From positions 5,981-12,649 of the forward strand of contig DDPV01000016.1 of the NCBI GenBank assembly GCA_002342365.1: a stretch of DNA of 6,669 bases, written 5' to 3'. The notes beneath the pieces are model-generated. The model saw only the letters and a list, made by a program, of their open reading frames with translations, was not told where the DNA came from and made no database searches. The position numbers were made by a program, and so were the translations under genes. Within the stretch, counting starts at the first letter, position 1; every line of letters begins with the position of its first letter. The DNA is from Burkholderiales bacterium UBA2459. Lineage in GTDB: Bacteria; Pseudomonadota; Gammaproteobacteria; Burkholderiales; Burkholderiaceae_E. This document shows, in pieces, positions 5,366 through 6,669 of the stretch.

Positions 5366-6619
5366 ATGGCAAAGAGTCAAGCTTTGCAAGTTCATTCGGC
5401 CCGTTTATGGGACAGCCTGATGGCATTGGCTCAAATCGGCGCAACGGCAAAGGGCGGTGTGCGTCGTTTAGCGCTCAGCGATTTAGACCGTCAGGCACGG
5501 GATCTTGTCTGCGGCTGGTTTCGTGAAGCGGGATTAAGCCTGCGCGTGGATCAAATTGGCAATGTTTTCGCTCGCCGTGAAGGCACATCGCCCGAGCTTG
5601 CCGCCGTGGCTACCGGTAGCCATATTGATACGCAACCGAGCGGGGGGAAATTTGACGGCAATTACGGTGTGTTGGCGGGCTTGGAGGTGGTCCGCTGCCT
5701 CAACGATGCAGGGATTCGCACCAAACGCCCCGTGGAGATTTGCATTTGGACCAATGAGGAAGGTTCGCGTTTCACCCCCGTCATGATGGGCTCCGGTGTT
5801 TGGGCGGGTGCTTTTTCGCTCGAACAGGCGCAACAAGCTCAAGACGCAACAGGCATGACCGTGCTGGAAGCACTTCGCGCAATCGGCTACGAAGGCGAAT
5901 TCGCATGTGGGCCAAGCCTGAGCTATCCAAGCTACCATGCTTATCTTGAAGCCCACATCGAGCAAGGGCCGGTTTTGGAAGATGCCGGGATTCCGATTGG
6001 CGAGGTGATTGGTGCTTTGGGGCAGCGATGGTTTGATGTTCGTATTCAGGGTATGGATGCTCATGCGGGTCCCACGCCGATGGATTTGCGACAAGATGCC
6101 TTGCTTGCTGCAGCCAAGGTGGTGCAGGAAGTCAATGCGATTGCGATTGCCCATCATCCCTATGGCCGGGGCACGGTTGGCAGTCTGCGCGTTGAACCCA
6201 ACTCGCGCAATGTGATTCCCGGTTTCGTGCAGTGTTCCGTGGATTTTCGTCACCCGAATCTCGAGGGTTTGATAGACATGGAAGCGCGTCTGCGTGATTT
6301 TGCGCATCGGCTTGCTGCGCCATATCGTCTGGGCATCGAGATCGAAAAAGTGAGCGAATTCGCACCCTGTCAATTCTCATCGCTTTGCCTTGAGGCAATC
6401 AAAGAAAGTATCTCAGCGCTTGGACTCTCAAGCATGCCGATTGTGAGTGGTGCGGGACATGATGCGGTTTATGTGGCAAGACAATCTCCATCAGCTATGA
6501 TTTTTATACCTTGTAAAGACGGAATCAGTCATAACGAGATTGAAGACGCCCTACCCGAGCACATTGAAGGCGGTGCCAATGTGCTGCTTGGTGCGATGAT
6601 GCGGCTTTCAGAACATTAG
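5366..6619 (+). CDS. Zn-dependent M20-family amidohydrolase (N-carbamoyl-amino-acid hydrolase / allantoate amidohydrolase type)
   Basis: This 417-residue cytoplasmic enzyme has no signal peptide. Its family hydrolyses ureido or amide C-N bonds, for example N-carbamoyl-L-amino acids, N-carbamoyl-beta-alanine or allantoate, releasing ammonia and usually CO2. The two-metal site is complete: His86 and Asp97 in GSHIDTQPSGGKFDG, catalytic Glu131 and ligand Glu132 in NEEGSRF, His197 in EAHIEQGP and His389 in ISHNE. The dimerisation-domain residues used for substrate binding in L-carbamoylases are also present: Gln200, His233 in DAHAGPTPMD, Asn282 in SRNVIPG, and Arg295 in DFRHPN. GAGHDA (362-367) is the usual C-terminal motif. 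From memory, TQP-GGK-DG followed by GVLAGLEV resembles beta-ureidopropionase/carbamoylase members more than AllC. Length is normal. The divergent importer suggests it works on an imported compound. The family is certain; the substrate is not. Confidence 0.93.
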   Translation: MAKSQALQVHSARLWDSLMALAQIGATAKGGVRRLALSDLDRQARDLVCGWFREAGLSLRVDQIGNVFARREGTSPELAAVATGSHIDTQPSGGKFDGNYGVLAGLEVVRCLNDAGIRTKRPVEICIWTNEEGSRFTPVMMGSGVWAGAFSLEQAQQAQDATGMTVLEALRAIGYEGEFACGPSLSYPSYHAYLEAHIEQGPVLEDAGIPIGEVIGALGQRWFDVRIQGMDAHAGPTPMDLRQDALLAAAKVVQEVNAIAIAHHPYGRGTVGSLRVEPNSRNVIPGFVQCSVDFRHPNLEGLIDMEARLRDFAHRLAAPYRLGIEIEKVSEFAPCQFSSLCLEAIKESISALGLSSMPIVSGAGHDAVYVARQSPSAMIFIPCKDGISHNEIEDALPEHIEGGANVLLGAMMRLSEH

Positions 6620-6669
6620 GCTTTTTATATCTTAAAACTCCTTTGTGCTTTCATGCCGAAAGCGACCCT
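6620..6669. other. 3' flank of the amidohydrolase with a small stem-loop
   Basis: These last 50 bases hold no supported gene. GCTTTC (6647-6652) and GAAAGC (6658-6663) form a perfect 6-bp stem with a 5-base loop. It could be the start of a terminator for the hydrolase, but the window ends 6 bases later (GACCCT), so a T-tract cannot be judged. Confidence 0.3.

Noticed and set aside
5534..6373. A long minus-strand open frame (279 codons) inside the amidohydrolase gene.
   Set aside because: It is antisense to a gene with a complete set of catalytic motifs, and its translation is low-complexity in style with no recognisable domain. It is a shadow frame.
6653..6669. ATG at 6653 as the start of another plus-strand gene.
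   Set aside because: No Shine-Dalgarno precedes it, it lies in the loop of a small hairpin, and only 17 bases are visible.

Overview
The window holds one coherent locus. Five genes on the minus strand encode a complete peptide/nickel-type (DppABCDF/OppABCDF family) ABC importer; the last gene is cut by the left edge. One plus-strand gene, transcribed divergently, encodes a cytoplasmic zinc-dependent M20 amidohydrolase of the N-carbamoyl-amino-acid hydrolase / allantoate amidohydrolase family. Moderately GC-rich DNA, tight gene packing, Shine-Dalgarno use and protein style suggest a proteobacterium, most likely a betaproteobacterium (Burkholderiales). That assignment is an impression from sequence style, not a database result.

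Layout from right to left on the minus strand: periplasmic binding protein (3259-4914); a 110-bp gap with a perfect 12-bp stem-loop; DppB-type permease (2195-3148); DppC-type permease (1318-2181); DppF-type ATPase (308-1321); and the N-terminal third of a DppD-type ATPase (1-311). The permease, ATPase and ATPase genes are joined by ATGA stop/start overlaps, so this is one operon. The ATPase order (F-type before D-type) is the reverse of the textbook dppABCDF order. On the plus strand the amidohydrolase runs from 5366 to 6619, followed by 50 bases with no supported gene.

The 451-bp divergent intergenic region (4915-5365) is the most interesting part. On the minus strand it carries a very good sigma-54 (-24/-12) promoter match (4992-5008), about 80 bases upstream of the binding-protein start codon. 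About 60 bp further upstream is an NtrC-type dyad GCAC-N7-GTGC (5058-5072), with a degenerate second copy 30 bp beyond it. This suggests the importer is induced under nitrogen limitation by NtrC and RpoN. On the hydrolase side there is an 18-bp near-perfect palindrome (5317-5334) just upstream of the ribosome binding site.

Working model (inference): under nitrogen starvation the cell imports a ureido/N-carbamoyl or similar amide-containing compound through the ABC system, and the cytoplasmic amidohydrolase cleaves it to release ammonia. The exact substrate cannot be read from the sequence.
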